Source: Isoetes taiwanensis | Lineage: Eukaryota; Streptophyta; Lycopodiopsida; Isoetales; Isoetaceae | Assembly (NCBI GenBank): GCA_021234155.1 | Contig: JAJEKV010000011.1 | Span: forward strand, 3,347,069 to 3,411,068 | DNA length: 64,000 bases | Direction: 5' to 3' | Shown here: positions 31,361 through 42,926 of the stretch, piece by piece | How the letters are laid out: each line of letters starts with the position of its first letter | How positions within the stretch are numbered: position 1 is the stretch's first letter | The notes under the pieces: model-generated | Seen by the model: only the letters and a program-made list of their open reading frames with translations | What the model was told of the DNA's origin: nothing | The model's database searches: none | Made by a program: the position numbers and the translations under genes

Positions 31361-33600
31361 AAATGGATCCAACATTTTATAATTTTCACTTGTTGGGATG
31401 GGCTCGTACATATATTCCAAATCCAAAAATTGACAATGTTTCAGCCTTAGAAAGAGGATGAAGATGTGAAAAGCTACATGACATATCATGTTTATCCCAA
31501 ATTGCTAGATAAAACATTAAGCAAAAAATAAATAGAACACAAGATCTTAAGGATCTTTTTACAAACACTCGTGTAAAATGGCAGCATTCAAATACATGTC
31601 ACTAGCACCACCTAGATGTATTGTAAAACTATCAAGACAGTCTTGAACAGCCATTCACAAATCACTAGACTTTGCCACTGCAAATACATATAATATTCAG
31701 AGTGATATGGTCGCCTCTTTGTGCCGGTTGCCATGCATCAACGAGTACATTTGCATCACAACATTACATGTGATTCCCCCTTTAATATAGTAGGCCTTAC
31801 TGGAAATGGAAGAGGCAGCATGTATAACTCATGATCAATCCCAGTCGTCCAATCACAAAATGAAAGGAGATGATGTCGCCAAAGAGAATTTTTACACATG
31901 GGAACACAAGGCTAATTAGGTATTGCTAATGTGTATAATTTAAATAAATAATCAAGGAGTGTTATAAAGCAATCGGCGTTTTGTGAGGCTCGGCCTTCCC
32001 TTGAGAAATACAACCATTTTGTCACGTCAAGGGTCTTACTCCATCCAGGAGTAATGGTGTGCTGCGGAACAATCAAATTTAAAAAAGAGCTTGACTCATA
32101 AGATATCGATGGTTCATGATTGCCTCTTTGATTAAGCCAAAATCTCCAGCATTTGTAAGCCTGCAATCAAGCTAGATAGACAATGTAATATATAGAGGAC
32201 ACAAGCAAGCAGTCATAGGTATTGCAGAAGGTGCCAATGGCATTAATTGAAAAACGTTGAAATCCCCTTTCCAAATTCGTCTTTAGCACATGCTGCAATT
32301 TGTGGAAGTCCAAGAAATGACATGTGAGAGGCTATGCTACAGAAGAAATTTATTATACGTTGCAAAATTAACGCAAACTCTTTCTAAAGATGCAAACAGC
32401 TTGAGAAAAGCAACCCATTCTCATGTGTCGACATCATCTATATCATAATACTAAAGCCGAAATAAGATGATAGTTTGTGCATGATCTTGCCCCTTAATTA
32501 TTTTAATTTAGTTTCATCCGTTCGATTTATAGTTTTCTTTGACGCACACGTATACAAACACTATTAGAGACCACAATGGCTAGGTATTTTCGACCGAGCA
32601 TTCCGTTTGAAAGCAAGGTGATCAGGCAGACGATCTATACACTCATGCGTGATGCTATTAATATTGGAACTGATTATTAAACACTTGAGAAAACTGAAAT
32701 TACTAACTAGCAGAAGAGCAGGCTTGGGGCAAAGCTAGGGTTTTGGAGAGACGAGGAGGTTGGATGAGAAGGTTGGAAGAAGTTGTGAGTTTCTATCTGC
32801 GAGCGGAAGTAATGAGCAAGTTCCTAAGCTTATGAATGGACAAAATGCAAATTTGGCACTCACAATTGGTGGAACGAAATAGAATTAATTTGAAGGTCAT
32901 AAGAGACACCAAAATACAGGTCAAACATTCCATTTAGCAATATAGTATGGCAGCCTACAAGTCGAGAGAACTTGATTATCATTTTTAAATCATTAGCATA
33001 CATTCTCCATGAAGGTTTTGCTAATGAAAGTAGGATCCACCACATAATACCTAGTGGTATGGTACCATTAAATGTTCTAGGCAGTGAAATCATAAAATAA
33101 AAAAAGGATTGGTTATGAGAACGAAGGAAAACAACTAGCAAAAGAAGAATTGCATCAGTCTCTACCATTTTGGATGGATAGCAGCACTCGCCCATGTATG
33201 AGTTTACGAAAAATGATGGTGTCTCAACATAAACTGGAATAATAGAAGGAACTGTTGTTGAAGAAGTGGACCGCGTATTGAGCTTTAAAGTCAATCTATT
33301 ATATTGGTCATCATTAAAATTGGAGATCTTGAGTCTCTCATATGCTCTCAAGTTGCATCTTTAAGGTGTTTGCCCTTTAACATCTGCTCGGAAGTAAGGT
33401 TTGATTTATGGTTTTGTGTTGTATTTTTTTTTTAAAGGTAGAAAGATAAAAATAGTTTTAGGGTTCGCCTGACCTTCTCTCCCGCCGCTTTCTTCTTCAT
33501 TGTAGCAATGAAGGCTCTGCAAAGTATTCTTTAGAATTCTATGCATCTGGAGATGAGCCCTTGCCTTAGTCCTTACCAGTTTCTACTATTCTACAGTGTC
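31361..33600. other. Non-coding stretch with one 163-codon open frame
   Basis: The minus frame 32860-33351 is open for 163 codons (starts MRAYERLKISNFNDDQYNRL) but has no recognised domain and hydrophobic, AT-driven composition. It may be chance or an unrecognised exon. Nothing else in the stretch is supported. Confidence 0.3.
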
Positions 33601-34444
33601 TTTTATTTGCCATAGAGATGTCTTTGTGCCCAGGTCTGGATGGCATATCTTTTTTCTATCTTTCTGTTTTTTTTTACAGTGTAGGTCTTAACTTTATGAT
33701 CGTTTCCTTTGCAAAGTTGCAGTGGAAGTTCCGGAATGCTGGTGAACTTGAGGATGCTATAATGTTAATCTTGTTGTTAAAATATACTAGAATGTTGCAA
33801 TCAGAGATGTGCATGCTAGGAGCTGGCCTTAACAAAGGTTTCAAATATATTCAGCACCTTTCGCATTCATGAGGAAGCATTGTGATATCCTCTTTTTGTT
33901 TTGTTGCAAATGTTTAAAGTTAAAGATGCTACCTGGAATGCAGAGTCATAATCTAAGAGCATGAAATAATGGTAGATGTGTTTTGTTTGATATATAATCT
34001 ATTAAGCTTGTTTACATCTGATTGTGCTATATTTTATGTCCTACAGGCGCTCAAAAATATACTCAAATGCGAAAGCAACAGTCAGAGTTGCTCAAATCAG
34101 TCATCGTGCATGTCTTCTACAGAGCTACACACATAAGTATTTGATAATTTACATGTTTGTTTTGATATTTAGCATATAACGAATAGAAGACGCATGATAT
34201 GAAAAAGCCAGAGTACTCTATGAGGGAAGTATCTTGGTCTGGCAATCTGATTGAATGTGTTTCTACAAAGTGGATCACAAGTAGAAGATGATTTATCCAG
34301 CTGTACACAGGTCAGGCATGTCTCAACCCATAGATTACACGTAAATATAATAATACTAGAAGCATATCTAAAATAGGCGGACATCGCATGTGGCACAATA
34401 AGTTTCTATATAAAATGTAGTTTTCTTTTTTCTTTCTATGTCAG

Positions 34445-34578
34445 TGCAACCTCTGCAGAGCAAGACCAGCACTGCAAGGCTTCTATGGAGATCATCTTAC
34501 TAGGCGAAGGAAGAGCAAAGTGGATTGCATGCATATTGGAGCAAAGAAAGCTCTAAAAACTTTATCTATTCCAATAAG
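34445..34578 (+). CDS. Probable exon of an unidentified gene
   Basis: A long pyrimidine tract and TTCTATGTCAG precede 34445, and AATAAG|GTCAGT ends the exon at 34578. The open frame reads CNLCRARPALQGFYGDHLTR and MHIGAKKALKTLSIPI, with a CxxC at the start. A possible earlier exon (acceptor CTACAG at about 34047, donor near 34136) lies upstream. I do not recognise the protein. Confidence 0.35.
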
Positions 34579-34599
34579 GTCAGTGATAGATCCACACCT

Positions 34600-37200
34600 G
34601 ATACATTTTGCCCCTATATAAAGTATGGCTAAGCCAAATTTAGTATCTCTAATGACTCGCTTAAGAGCGTCCTACGGCTTTTAGTGAAGAGTTTTTTCAC
34701 AGAGATTTGAATGCATCTTTTTTCTACTATTGAAAATATTTGATTTGAAATCTACCAATTCTCTTAACTACTTTGCATATCCATTGATTATTTGATGTTA
34801 TATAACTACTAGCTCCCTAGCTAGGTTTTTCATTCATCCCAGCAGAATTCTACAATGATTGAGAGGGGGTAGCTGCACATTTGCAAGCTACCCACAATGA
34901 AAAAACACAGGGAATATCCAGTTATATCATCTGGACCCTATAGATGTCGGTTAAGTGTACCTGCCGAGAGCTACCCGGCCCTTTCGAGTTTTCAAGGAAA
35001 AACCCAAGCCCTCGGCAAGGGGCTTGGACACAACGTAAGGCTGCAAAAAAACGCTCCCACAAAGAAACCCATGAAGCCTGAAGAAGACGAAGTTGCGCAT
35101 CCCACTGTACCTGCACATCAACAAGATATAAAACAACAATGGTGAAATAACCAAAGTGTACCTACTTTTCTTGCCAAAATTTCTCCAATCGAAGGGTACT
35201 TTGGAAAATATGCCCTACCTTTTTTTTTGTTCGAATTTTTACTATTTTGGTCTACCAGAGATAAAAGAGTGAAAGAATAGAATAGAACAGAATACACAAA
35301 AGAGGTAACAGCTTATTTATTTCAATTAAAATATTTTTACACGAACAAAAATGCACGAAGCTTTCAAAATAGCCAGCAAGCAAGGAAGTAATCAATCTCT
35401 TATTATTCGATTTGAAAGTGTAGCAGCCAAACAATCAGTTCTTGCTTTACTGCTCCCATCATCTTTTAGACTTCATGCATTAACAAATGCGTTTAACATC
35501 TCATGCATTTCACGACTGCCAAATCGAACTGAAGAAAATTTTCCATCCTAGCGTACAAGACTTCTGTCATTTGACCATAATGATAGTTTTAAATTTCTAC
35601 AAATGCATTATAGATCTGGAGAGGACACAATATGTAATATGACAGAATATTTGCAAATAAAGGGGAAAGGGAGACGATTCCCCAATCATCTGTAGGAAAT
35701 TGGTTGGGTGTATTAAGGTGTATTAAGGGGATAAAATACAAATGTAAAGCTCGTTCTCTATATTATGCAGGATTCACATGAGTCTTCAAATTTGCAGCAT
35801 CGACGGATGTGGGCATGACCAGCAGTGCAACAACCCTCTAGCTGCAACAGTTCCGTTGATAGGTATAGGCAGGGCTGCTTCAAAATATACAGTGCTGCTA
35901 GGAAATTTGCAGCGCTGCCCAAAATGTCACCCTCTTGCAGCTGGCATTTTTTCCTTTCCATTCATGTGAATCTTCCTTTAGACATTTGCAATTACCTATC
36001 GTAGGCTCAACTTCCTCTTCATCAATGACACATTAGTAATCCTTTCTTGCTTTTAAAATTTGTGGGTTCCAAGGACAGTTAGGTCCCATTTTTTTTACGA
36101 TGCGAAAATCAAAAATCAAAGTCAAGCAGTCCAAGAGTCAATTCAATCTTCTTAAATATATAGAACCTCCTAAGAGATAGGAGATATCGAAGCTACTGTA
36201 CATTGTCCTCTTTGTGGTGACTTAACAAAAAAGATTCTTCGTGGTGACTTAACAAAACAGATTCTGCGATATCTTTGTTATGGCAAAGATGTTGTAACCC
36301 ACATTCTTAAAAATTACGCATACTTGAAAATGGAGTTAAGTTTTAATGTCTGACAGCAAAACAAAACAAAACAAGACAAAACAAATGCAATTCAATATGG
36401 TGCAAATAGAAGCATCTATAAACAAATGCAATTCAATATGGTGCAAATAGAAGCATCTGAACAACATCAAAAGGAAATTTACTATGTCCATGGGTTAAAG
36501 TGCCACCCTGGAGTACTCTTGCATTGCCCAAGCATTGTTTTAGCTCCATATCCATACCTCAATTGAAGCATACATTTAAACATACATTTGTGCACATCAT
36601 GTTTGTCTTCAATCTATCAGTCACACCAGCAACATATCCTACTAACAAGCAGGAAAACATCATTATCCAAACACTGAACTCATGGCCTGGTGTATTCATC
36701 TTTTGCCTACCCAGCTTTCAGTCGTTTGTCTGCGATTCATCGTGATCTAAAACATTTTCATATGCTTGATCACAAAAACATCATGCAAGAATCTTGGTAG
36801 AAATGCTAAGAAAACTAGTGATTTTCCAAATATAATTTGCCAATGATTCATGTTTTGGGATGAGATCGCATTGAGCATGATGAAAGAATGGCCCCAAATA
36901 TATAAGCTGGCACCTTTCAAACATGCTTTTCTTCACTTTAGAGCTTCTATTTAAAGCATCTCCCTCCTGTCATAATAACAACACTATATAGGAACTTTGG
37001 CAAGTCAATATGCAACAGCCAGCAAGTAAGCTCACACATTTCCAGCTCATTCAAAAGCCATAATTAATGGACATAGTCACAGTAAAAGGTTCAGGTGTTT
37101 GAAGAGCCAGTTGATTGACATTGATAGCTTAAATATGCTTGAAAAAAATTCATTTCCTTGAGGTTCAACTGTCCTGGTTCTTACTCTCAATTGTCTTTCC
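34600..37200. other. Non-coding stretch with small tandem repeats
   Basis: Contains two 41-bp copies beginning CAAATGCAATTCAATATGG (36382 and 36423) and two about 30-bp copies of GTGGTGACTTAACAAAA (36215 and 36241). Open frames such as 34897-35145 show no recognised motif. At 37190-37225 the minus strand encodes a lysine-rich KGKKRKDN-stop end that could be the last exon of the RNASEH2C-like gene, but its splice site is unclear. Confidence 0.4.
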
Positions 37201-37452
37201 GCTTCTTGCCCTTTTCCGTACCATACGTCAAAAGGCATCATGCACAGAAAAATAAAAGGAAATGACTAAAGGTAGTGCAGTTGTAAGACAGCTACAAAAG
37301 CAAAATATTACACAACCCGTATGATTTAAACCCTATTTACACAAATATTAAATGAGGAGCTACAGAAACTGACTCATTATCCAAGTCAAAAGATCTTTTT
37401 TCCACATCATAATTTTACAAAAAACTACTAGCGTGACTAGGATATTTACCAG

Positions 37453-38131
37453 CTGTTATAGCTTGTTCTTGCAGCATTGCATCAACTTCGTTTACAGACA
37501 CTGGGCCATGAATCTATATTTGCACACATGATACTTATGACAAGAAAAATGTTGCAAAGGACCAAGGAAAAAAATGAAAATACACTTATTGCAGAAGAAA
37601 TAGACAGCCACTCGAACAGAATCTGCTGAAGACGGGGCAGTATCATGGTTCCAATATGTTATGTCCTTGAATAACCCTTGCGTATTCCATACATCAGACT
37701 GATCCTCTTTGCAATCTGAGTTTCGTTTCATGTCTTTATCGAGGATAAATCCTAAATGAAGAACAAAACAACTAAGAAATGACTAAGATCGAATCTGAAT
37801 AATCTCAGTATAATACCAAGTTCCCAAATACCAGTAAAGTGTTGGGGAAACTCGGAAGTACAACCCAAGAGCTTTCTTCCTCTAAAAGCAGCCGTTTTTA
37901 CCATAAGCCCACCCGCATCAAGATCTGATGTAGAAATGGTCAAAATTGCTGCCGGAAAAAGGGCAGCAAATAGAAACAGATACCTGTGTTTCTGGGTTGA
38001 AAAAATGAAGAGATAGGAGCTGATCCATTGTGGGTGATGCAGCAAGGCAAGAGGTGCATGGTAGGACTGCAGCCGGAGTTAGAACTTAAACGTACCTCGC
38101 CAACAGAGTCCGACGGAAAAGCCTGCTCCAT
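37453..38131 (-). CDS. RNASEH2C: RNase H2 subunit C-like gene, four exons recognised
   Basis: RNase H2 removes ribonucleotides from DNA and the nuclear C subunit is a structural partner of B. Exon 1 is 37984-38131 (start ATG 38131, MEQAFPSDSVG; then MHLLPCCITHNGSAPISSFF). Exon 2 is 37832-37924 (GGLMVKTAAFRGRKLLG). Exon 3 starts at 37751 (GFILDKDMKRN ... LFKDITYWNHDTAPSSADS). Exon 4 is about 37453-37507 (IHGPVSVNEVDAMLQEQ). Exons 1 to 3 join in phase through CACAG|GTATCT, ACATCAG|, TACTG|GTATTT and ATTTAG|. The HLLPC..xxxGPAPV, FRGR.L.G and xxWxxDxxPxxxD..R......IH.PV landmarks are those of the family. About ten residues expected before IHGPV are not found, so a small exon is missing or undetected. 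The exon 1 region is duplicated upstream. Confidence 0.75.
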
Positions 38132-38235
38132 CTCTAGCGCTAAAATCTCGAACCTTCGAAAGTGCCCTAATATTTGAATATTTTGTTTCATGGGTCTAAA
38201 AATAGCTTCATATTCCGTCAAGGTAAGTTGATGTT
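38015..38235 (-). repeat. Proximal copy of the duplicated first-exon region
   Basis: About 210 bp, almost identical to 38455-38668 (a C/A difference at 38110 against 38550 is among the few). It covers the start codon, the first 35 or so codons and about 100 bp of 5' sequence. The 5' sequence is itself open in frame (TEYEAIFRPMKQNIQILG), so an alternative start is possible. Confidence 0.85.
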
Positions 38236-38454
38236 CATTATGTGTATTATCCAATGAATGGCTGCCATGTGGCAACCATTCTAATCAAGAATGGAAAATG
38301 GGATCGCATTCTTGATCGACCTGCTGCAGCCAGCGAAAATCTGCTAAAATCTCTGATGAAGACCTGTTGCAGCCTGTAAACTCTTACCTTGACGCTGTGA
38401 AATGGCAAGAGGGAGGCCATTCCCTGTGTGGCAGGGCCACCAGCAGCAGGGAGG

Positions 38455-38668
38455 GTCGTTGAGGCTGGTCCATTGTGGGTGATGCAGCAAGGCAAGAGGT
38501 GCATGGTAGGACTGCAGCCGGAGTTAGAACTTAAACGTACCTCGCCAACAGAGTCAGACGGAAAAGCCTGCTCCATCTCTAGCGCTAAAATCTCGAACCT
38601 TCGAAAGTGCCCTAATATTTGAATATTTTGTTTCATGGGTCTAAAAATAGCTTCATATTCCGTAAAAT
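38455..38668 (-). pseudogene. Distal duplicate of RNASEH2C exon 1 and promoter region
   Basis: The same MEQAFPSDSVG ... MHLLPCCITHNG frame is kept, but instead of the SAPISSFF continuation it reads PASTTLPAAGGPATQ and lacks the CACAG|GTATCT donor at the same place. The period between copies is about 440 bp. It could serve as an alternative 5' end if a cryptic donor is used, otherwise it is inert. Confidence 0.7.
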
Positions 38669-38819
38669 TGGGGTGGGGCATTTTCTGCTCCATCCGCCTA
38701 TCCGTGTTTGCCACGTGGCAGTGATTCTTTCCGGGAATCACTCATTCTCACAGGCCATTTTCCAGAATCAGTGATTCTGTTTGAAAATTTTTTCATTTAA
38801 AGACGTCGAGACATTACAA

Positions 38820-38945
38820 TCAAAACATTGAACATTGATACAGAAAACATTGAAAACATTGAACCAAAAGATTGAATCAAAACATTAAACACTGAAAACA
38901 TTGAACACTGAAAACATTAAACGCTGAAAACATTGATCCAAAAAT
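38820..38945. repeat. Minisatellite, unit about GAAAACATTGAACACT
   Basis: Around eight imperfect 14-18 bp units with the core AAAACATT(G/A)AAC. Confidence 0.8.
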
Positions 38946-39025
38946 AGCCTGTAGTATCTTCAAATAGCCAAAAATAACCTGTAGTATCTTCAGATATCCA
39001 ACAAACAAAATTACATTGTTCAGAA

Positions 39026-39345
39026 ATACAGAAACATAAGCATTTTTGCTAGGTCTGGTAGAAAAGAGAAGCATGTAGTAATGCTCTGCAGAACCGCTGC
39101 TCGAACTTGTTGGGCAAAATGGCCGCATGAGCTTAAGAAAGGGAAGAATGAAACTTGAAGAAATCGGTAGGCATATACTGTAATGCAGACGGATAAAGCG
39201 GTATTGTAGGCCACTACAAGAAAGGGGCAGAGAATGCACGACATAAGCATTTTTGCTAGGTCTGGTAGAAAAGAGTAGCATGTAGTAAAGCTCTGCCGTA
39301 AACTGCTTTAAACTTGTTGGGCAAAATGGCCGGCATGACCCCAAC
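39026..39345. repeat. Direct repeat pair, period about 214 bp
   Basis: CATAAGCATTTTTGCTAGGT ... AACTTGTTGGGCAAAATGGC occurs at 39027-39130 and 39241-39335 with minor changes. Two further 12-bp pairs (AGCCTGTAGTATCTTC-type) lie just upstream at 38946-38990. Confidence 0.75.
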
Positions 39346-39599
39346 TAAGCGAGCCATATATCTTAATAGTTTCCAGAGACTGGTAGCCATGAACCCAACA
39401 AACTAAGAGACAATGGACGAGATACACACGCCAGTTCCTTTGTAAATCATTATAGAAACGCCATAAAGACCTGACAAAGTCTACAAGTCGCCAGACTCGT
39501 CCTAACACTCTGGATCTTGAACTTGAAGCTCTAGCTACCGAAAGAAACAACAAATCGAAGGTCAGAATCAAGAAAATAACAATCTACTGCAAAAACTAA

Positions 39600-39900
39600 A
39601 AGTATTCCTACTCACACAACGCCTTGCAGTTGAAAAACCCCCGAAAATCTCCACAAAAACAAGGATCCTTCAAAAAGTAGCGCAAAAAGTAGGCGCTCTT
39701 CTTCAAAATCAGATGAAAAGAAACAGCAGAATCAACTTCAAGCCTTTGCAGTCGAAAAGACACTCGAAAACTCGAAAATGGCACAGAAATATCAAGATTC
39801 TTCCAAAAACATCGAAAATCTAAGGCGCTCCTCTCCAAAATTATATCAAAAGATACGTCTCGATCCAGCGCCTCATGCAAGACAAAAACCAGCCGGATCG
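39600..39900. repeat. Imperfect repeat pair, about 150 bp each
   Basis: Blocks GAAAATCT, ggcgctcttctt-type and CAAAAT(T/C)A occur in the same order at 39635-39715 and 39770-39855. Minus-strand frames run through both, but no domain is recognised. The flanking 39900-40020 is GC-richer without features. Confidence 0.45.
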
Positions 39901-40025
39901 ACGACGCCTAGGCCACTGGCGTCACGACGGCGCCATAGCCAGACCTCCGCCATCGAACGAAAAAGAGGAACAGTGAAATGGCTGACGTGGCAGAAAATGC
40001 CTCCCCCCCAATTTCACGTTACAGC

Positions 40026-40153
40026 AATGTTTGTGTGTCAGAATTCTGGTTTAGAAAATTGGCCTCCGCGCTGACGCGCGTCGGCCAATTTTCTAAACCA
40101 GAATTCAGCGCGGAGGCCAATTTTCTAAACCAGAATTCCCTCCACACAAACAT
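40026..40153. mobile_element. Short GC-rich foldback element
   Basis: Left arm 40028-40075 (AATGTTTGTGTG, GAATTCTGGTTTAGAAAATT, GGCCTCCGCGCTGA) pairs with 40096-40153. The right side holds a second, inner copy of the arm (CGGCCAATTTTCTAAACCAG at 40082), so one arm is duplicated and the centre is GACGCGCGTC. No clear target duplication. Looks like a tiny foldback MITE. Confidence 0.6.
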
Positions 40154-40199
40154 TCCTATATACGAAGGCTAAAACCATGCCATAGGCTTGCGCCATGTT

Positions 40200-40740
40200 T
40201 CCTTATTGCTCTATCCTTATTGCTCTATCCTTATTTCTTTTTTTCGATCATTGGATCGAAGCATTATTCTATGAATGTGCCAAATGAAGGGCTGTAGAAT
40301 TTCCACATCAGACCCACGTATAAGTTCGTGCACCCCATACGCCTAAATACGTACATACATACATCATATAGTTGAATCCATACACACAAAAAATGCAAAA
40401 GCTACCATTGTCCATTTACAGAACAAACAAGAAAAACAAACAAGAAGGATTCATAAAGCAGATATACGTCCACTCCTCCCCCTGCCTCGCCCTCTGCAAA
40501 GATTTCTCAGCAATCCTCGCCGTTCTCTGCCCTGCCGCGCTTTCTGCAAAGATTACTCAGCAAAGATTTGACAGCGAAGATTTCTAAGCAAGGATTTCTC
40601 TGCCCTGCCTCGCCCTCTGCAACCGGCTTCTGAGCAAAGATTCTTATAAACAATGAATATGACACGATTGCATTCACAACAGATCGACAATAAGATAACA
40701 GGGAATATATTACATTGAAAGCAGTTCATATCTGAAAAAC
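40200..40740. repeat. Short imperfect repeats
   Basis: CCTTATTGCTCTAT is tandemly repeated at 40201-40230. CTCTGCAAAGATTxCTCAGCAA-type units recur four times at 40490-40630. No gene is recognised. Confidence 0.5.
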
Positions 40741-40745
40741 AAGAG

Positions 40746-42500
40746 TCACGAAAGGAGTTGATGGAAGGTGTTAGGCCATTGAAATGGTTCTTGCAACTGT
40801 CTTAGAGCTATATTTTGCACAACAATTTTCTGTTCGAGAAAGAAATTACTCCACCACATCCGATCTTCTTCTAAGAAGTACTTAAAGCCTGAGGAAATTC
40901 CATTTTCAATGGCTTTTAAGGATGACACTGGGGTACTTTTCTTCTGCTTGGACTCCTTAGGATTTTTGAGAGGAAGTTGCTCAGCACGTTCTATGAAGGA
41001 AGTGTCTGGAATATATTTAAGGAAGCGTAATCCCTCTGGTGGACTCCAGTCCTTAGTTGTGGTATACTTCTTCCCCTGTAAGAAGCTTTGTCCATCCTTC
41101 AAGTAGAACTTGATGTGATGTTGAAAGGTGAGATCATTCAACTTGTTCACAGCTTGTTCTCAATGCGAGCGTTGAGAGAAAATAAACTCACGAAATCAGC
41201 GGTCTCTTTAAGAAGATCGATCCTTTGGGTGGGAGTGTAAGAATCTTCAATAATTCGAACTAAAGTAGGAAGAGAGAAAGCCTTCTTCCTTCCGAGGCTA
41301 CGAGAAAATCTCTTCGAACATTTGGTCAATTTGATCATGAGTGTGGCCTACAAGTAAGAAACCGAGCTTCACTTTTCTAAAGATCCGTAGCTCCACTAAC
41401 ATGGTACGATGCATAGCAGTATTTGATTCTTGTTCTCCCTTGTAGTATTGTCAAGTTTGCGGGGTAAAAGCTTTGGTGGTAATTGCTCTTGCTCAAGACA
41501 GGACCTTGTTAAGAATTGTAATTGTGAGGTTGGTCACCATGCAAGTTTGGATATGTCAAAAATACTTTGCACTTTAGACTTCCTTTGAAGACCATGGCTC
41601 CTACAAGGTGGACCTTAACAAAACATTCCTCCGGCACATCTTTAGGAATGTTCAAGAAATCTGGTAGAGTAGTTTTTTTTGGTCCATTCCATCAATCACA
41701 ACAGACATATATTGCGATTGGACGTTCAAGAGCTTTTTTACGTGTTTGGCAAGCTTTCTTCTCTCTCTGGCGCTTGTTGTTCACGATGTAATGCGGCAAG
41801 GTTACATTTGCACAATATCGTAGAAGAAATCAGGTCAAAGCATTTTCTTTAAAACAAGCGAGAGATGAGAGAACATGAGCTTACTTCTTTCGACCTCTGT
41901 CTTTGCGGTTTTCGTTGACTCTTTAATTACGCACACCTTGAGCAAGCAGACATTCTATATCTCACAGGAATTTTCACTAAACCGAATTCACTTTTTCCAC
42001 GGTCGGTGAAGTGTCGTAAGAGATGTCTTGAAGGAGTGCAAGTCTCTTTGTACTCATTAAAAACATCTTTTTGGTGATGTTATCGGTTAAATGATACATG
42101 TTATTCTTTGTTAGGCGACTTCTCACATGTTTCTCTAAAATATTTCTCCATCCATGACCGTGACAGCAAGGGCATGCATGGTTACAAATCTTCTTGGTCC
42201 ACAATGATCATCAATTGCTGGATTTTTGTCCAGTCTTTTGTGTATTCTAGACATTCTGGTGGACCCTAAACGGTGGACAACCATAAAGCATTTCTGGCAA
42301 ACTTCTTGACGGTTAATGTAGTGCAAGAAGGTGTTGCGGTCTGGTCTTACATGATAGGCCAAGTAGGCATTCTGGTCAGCCAATGTTATTGAACTGTAGT
42401 TGTCTCTAATTGCTCGTAATTTAGACATGTTAAATTTGTTGATGCAACCCAATGAGCAGCATTTACTTCTTAAAAGTCTTCTCATTTTATGCTCGTCCAT
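40746..42500 (-). pseudogene. DUF7869-type repetitive gene, decayed
   Basis: Five stretches of one protein follow each other on the minus strand. 42135-42500: MRRLLRSKCCSLGCINKFNM, LRAIRDNYSSIT, EVCQKCFMVVHRLGSTRMSR. 41977-42150: MYHLTDNITKKMFLMSTKRL. About 41430-41500: LDNTTRENKN. About 41330-41460: FRKVKLGFLLVGHTHDQIDQ MF-type text. 40746-41150: YTTTKDWSPPEGLRFLKYIP and a C-terminal tail. Cys-rich N-terminus, DNT..ENKN and GHTHDQID are the landmarks I associate with DUF7869 proteins, which are abundant and transposon-like in seed-free plants. The frames shift at least three times. The biochemical role is unknown; the acidic DN..E and H.H.D motifs would suit a metal-dependent nuclease or transposase. 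It is transcribed away from the methyltransferase gene. Confidence 0.6.
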
Positions 42501-42532
42501 AAGGTTTCTTCTTCTTACACTACGCCTGAAGG

Positions 42533-42673
42533 GCAAAGTGTATTCCGGAATACACTTTGCACTACGACTGAAGGGCAAAGTGTATTCCGGAATACACTTT
42601 GCACTTCGTCAGTGAGCAAGGAATACACTTTGCCCTTCAGTTGTAGTGCAAAGTGTATTCCGAAATACACTTT
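42533..42673. repeat. Palindrome array A between the DUF7869-type and methyltransferase genes
   Basis: Three palindromes with core GTGTATTCCGGAATACAC lie at 42533-42560, 42575-42602 and 42648-42673 (the last with CCGAAA in its centre), plus a half copy at 42612-42635 in inverted orientation. The first two are perfect over 28 bp. Linkers are variants of ACTACGACTGAAGG in both orientations. The array sits in the divergent promoter region. Confidence 0.9.
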
Positions 42674-42856
42674 CCTTGTCTTCTTGAAAACACTTGTTTT
42701 TTTGCACGTAAACATACCACTTTTTAGCGAAAACAGATCACTTTTTATGTTAAATATACCACTTTTTAGTCCAATTAAGGCATAAAAATTTGAGTTAGAG
42801 CGACAATATTTTTGCTTGTTTTCCTGTTTTTTGCTGGCCTTTAGGGCACAAGATTA

Positions 42857-42926
42857 GTAAACCTTATTCTGGAATACAGCTTCCGTCCCATTTTCTGTCT
42901 TAACATTGTTGTTTTAAACGTTTCAG
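42857..42926 (+). other. Intron 0 of the methyltransferase gene, splitting the ATG
   Basis: AGATTA|GTAAAC ... ACGTTTCAG|TGGCAAAG. Joining the flanks gives ATGGCAAAG, which starts the long open frame. The 70-bp intron has the palindrome TATTCTGGAATAC ten bases after its donor. Confidence 0.6.

Noticed and set aside
32860-33351. 163-codon minus-strand frame as a gene
   Set aside because: No domain, no splice signals that join it to other exons; kept only as a remark on the stretch.
39213-39224. CACTACAAGAAA as the end of a CACTA element
   Set aside because: It lies between two direct-repeat copies with no subterminal motif array, no 3-bp duplication and no partner end.
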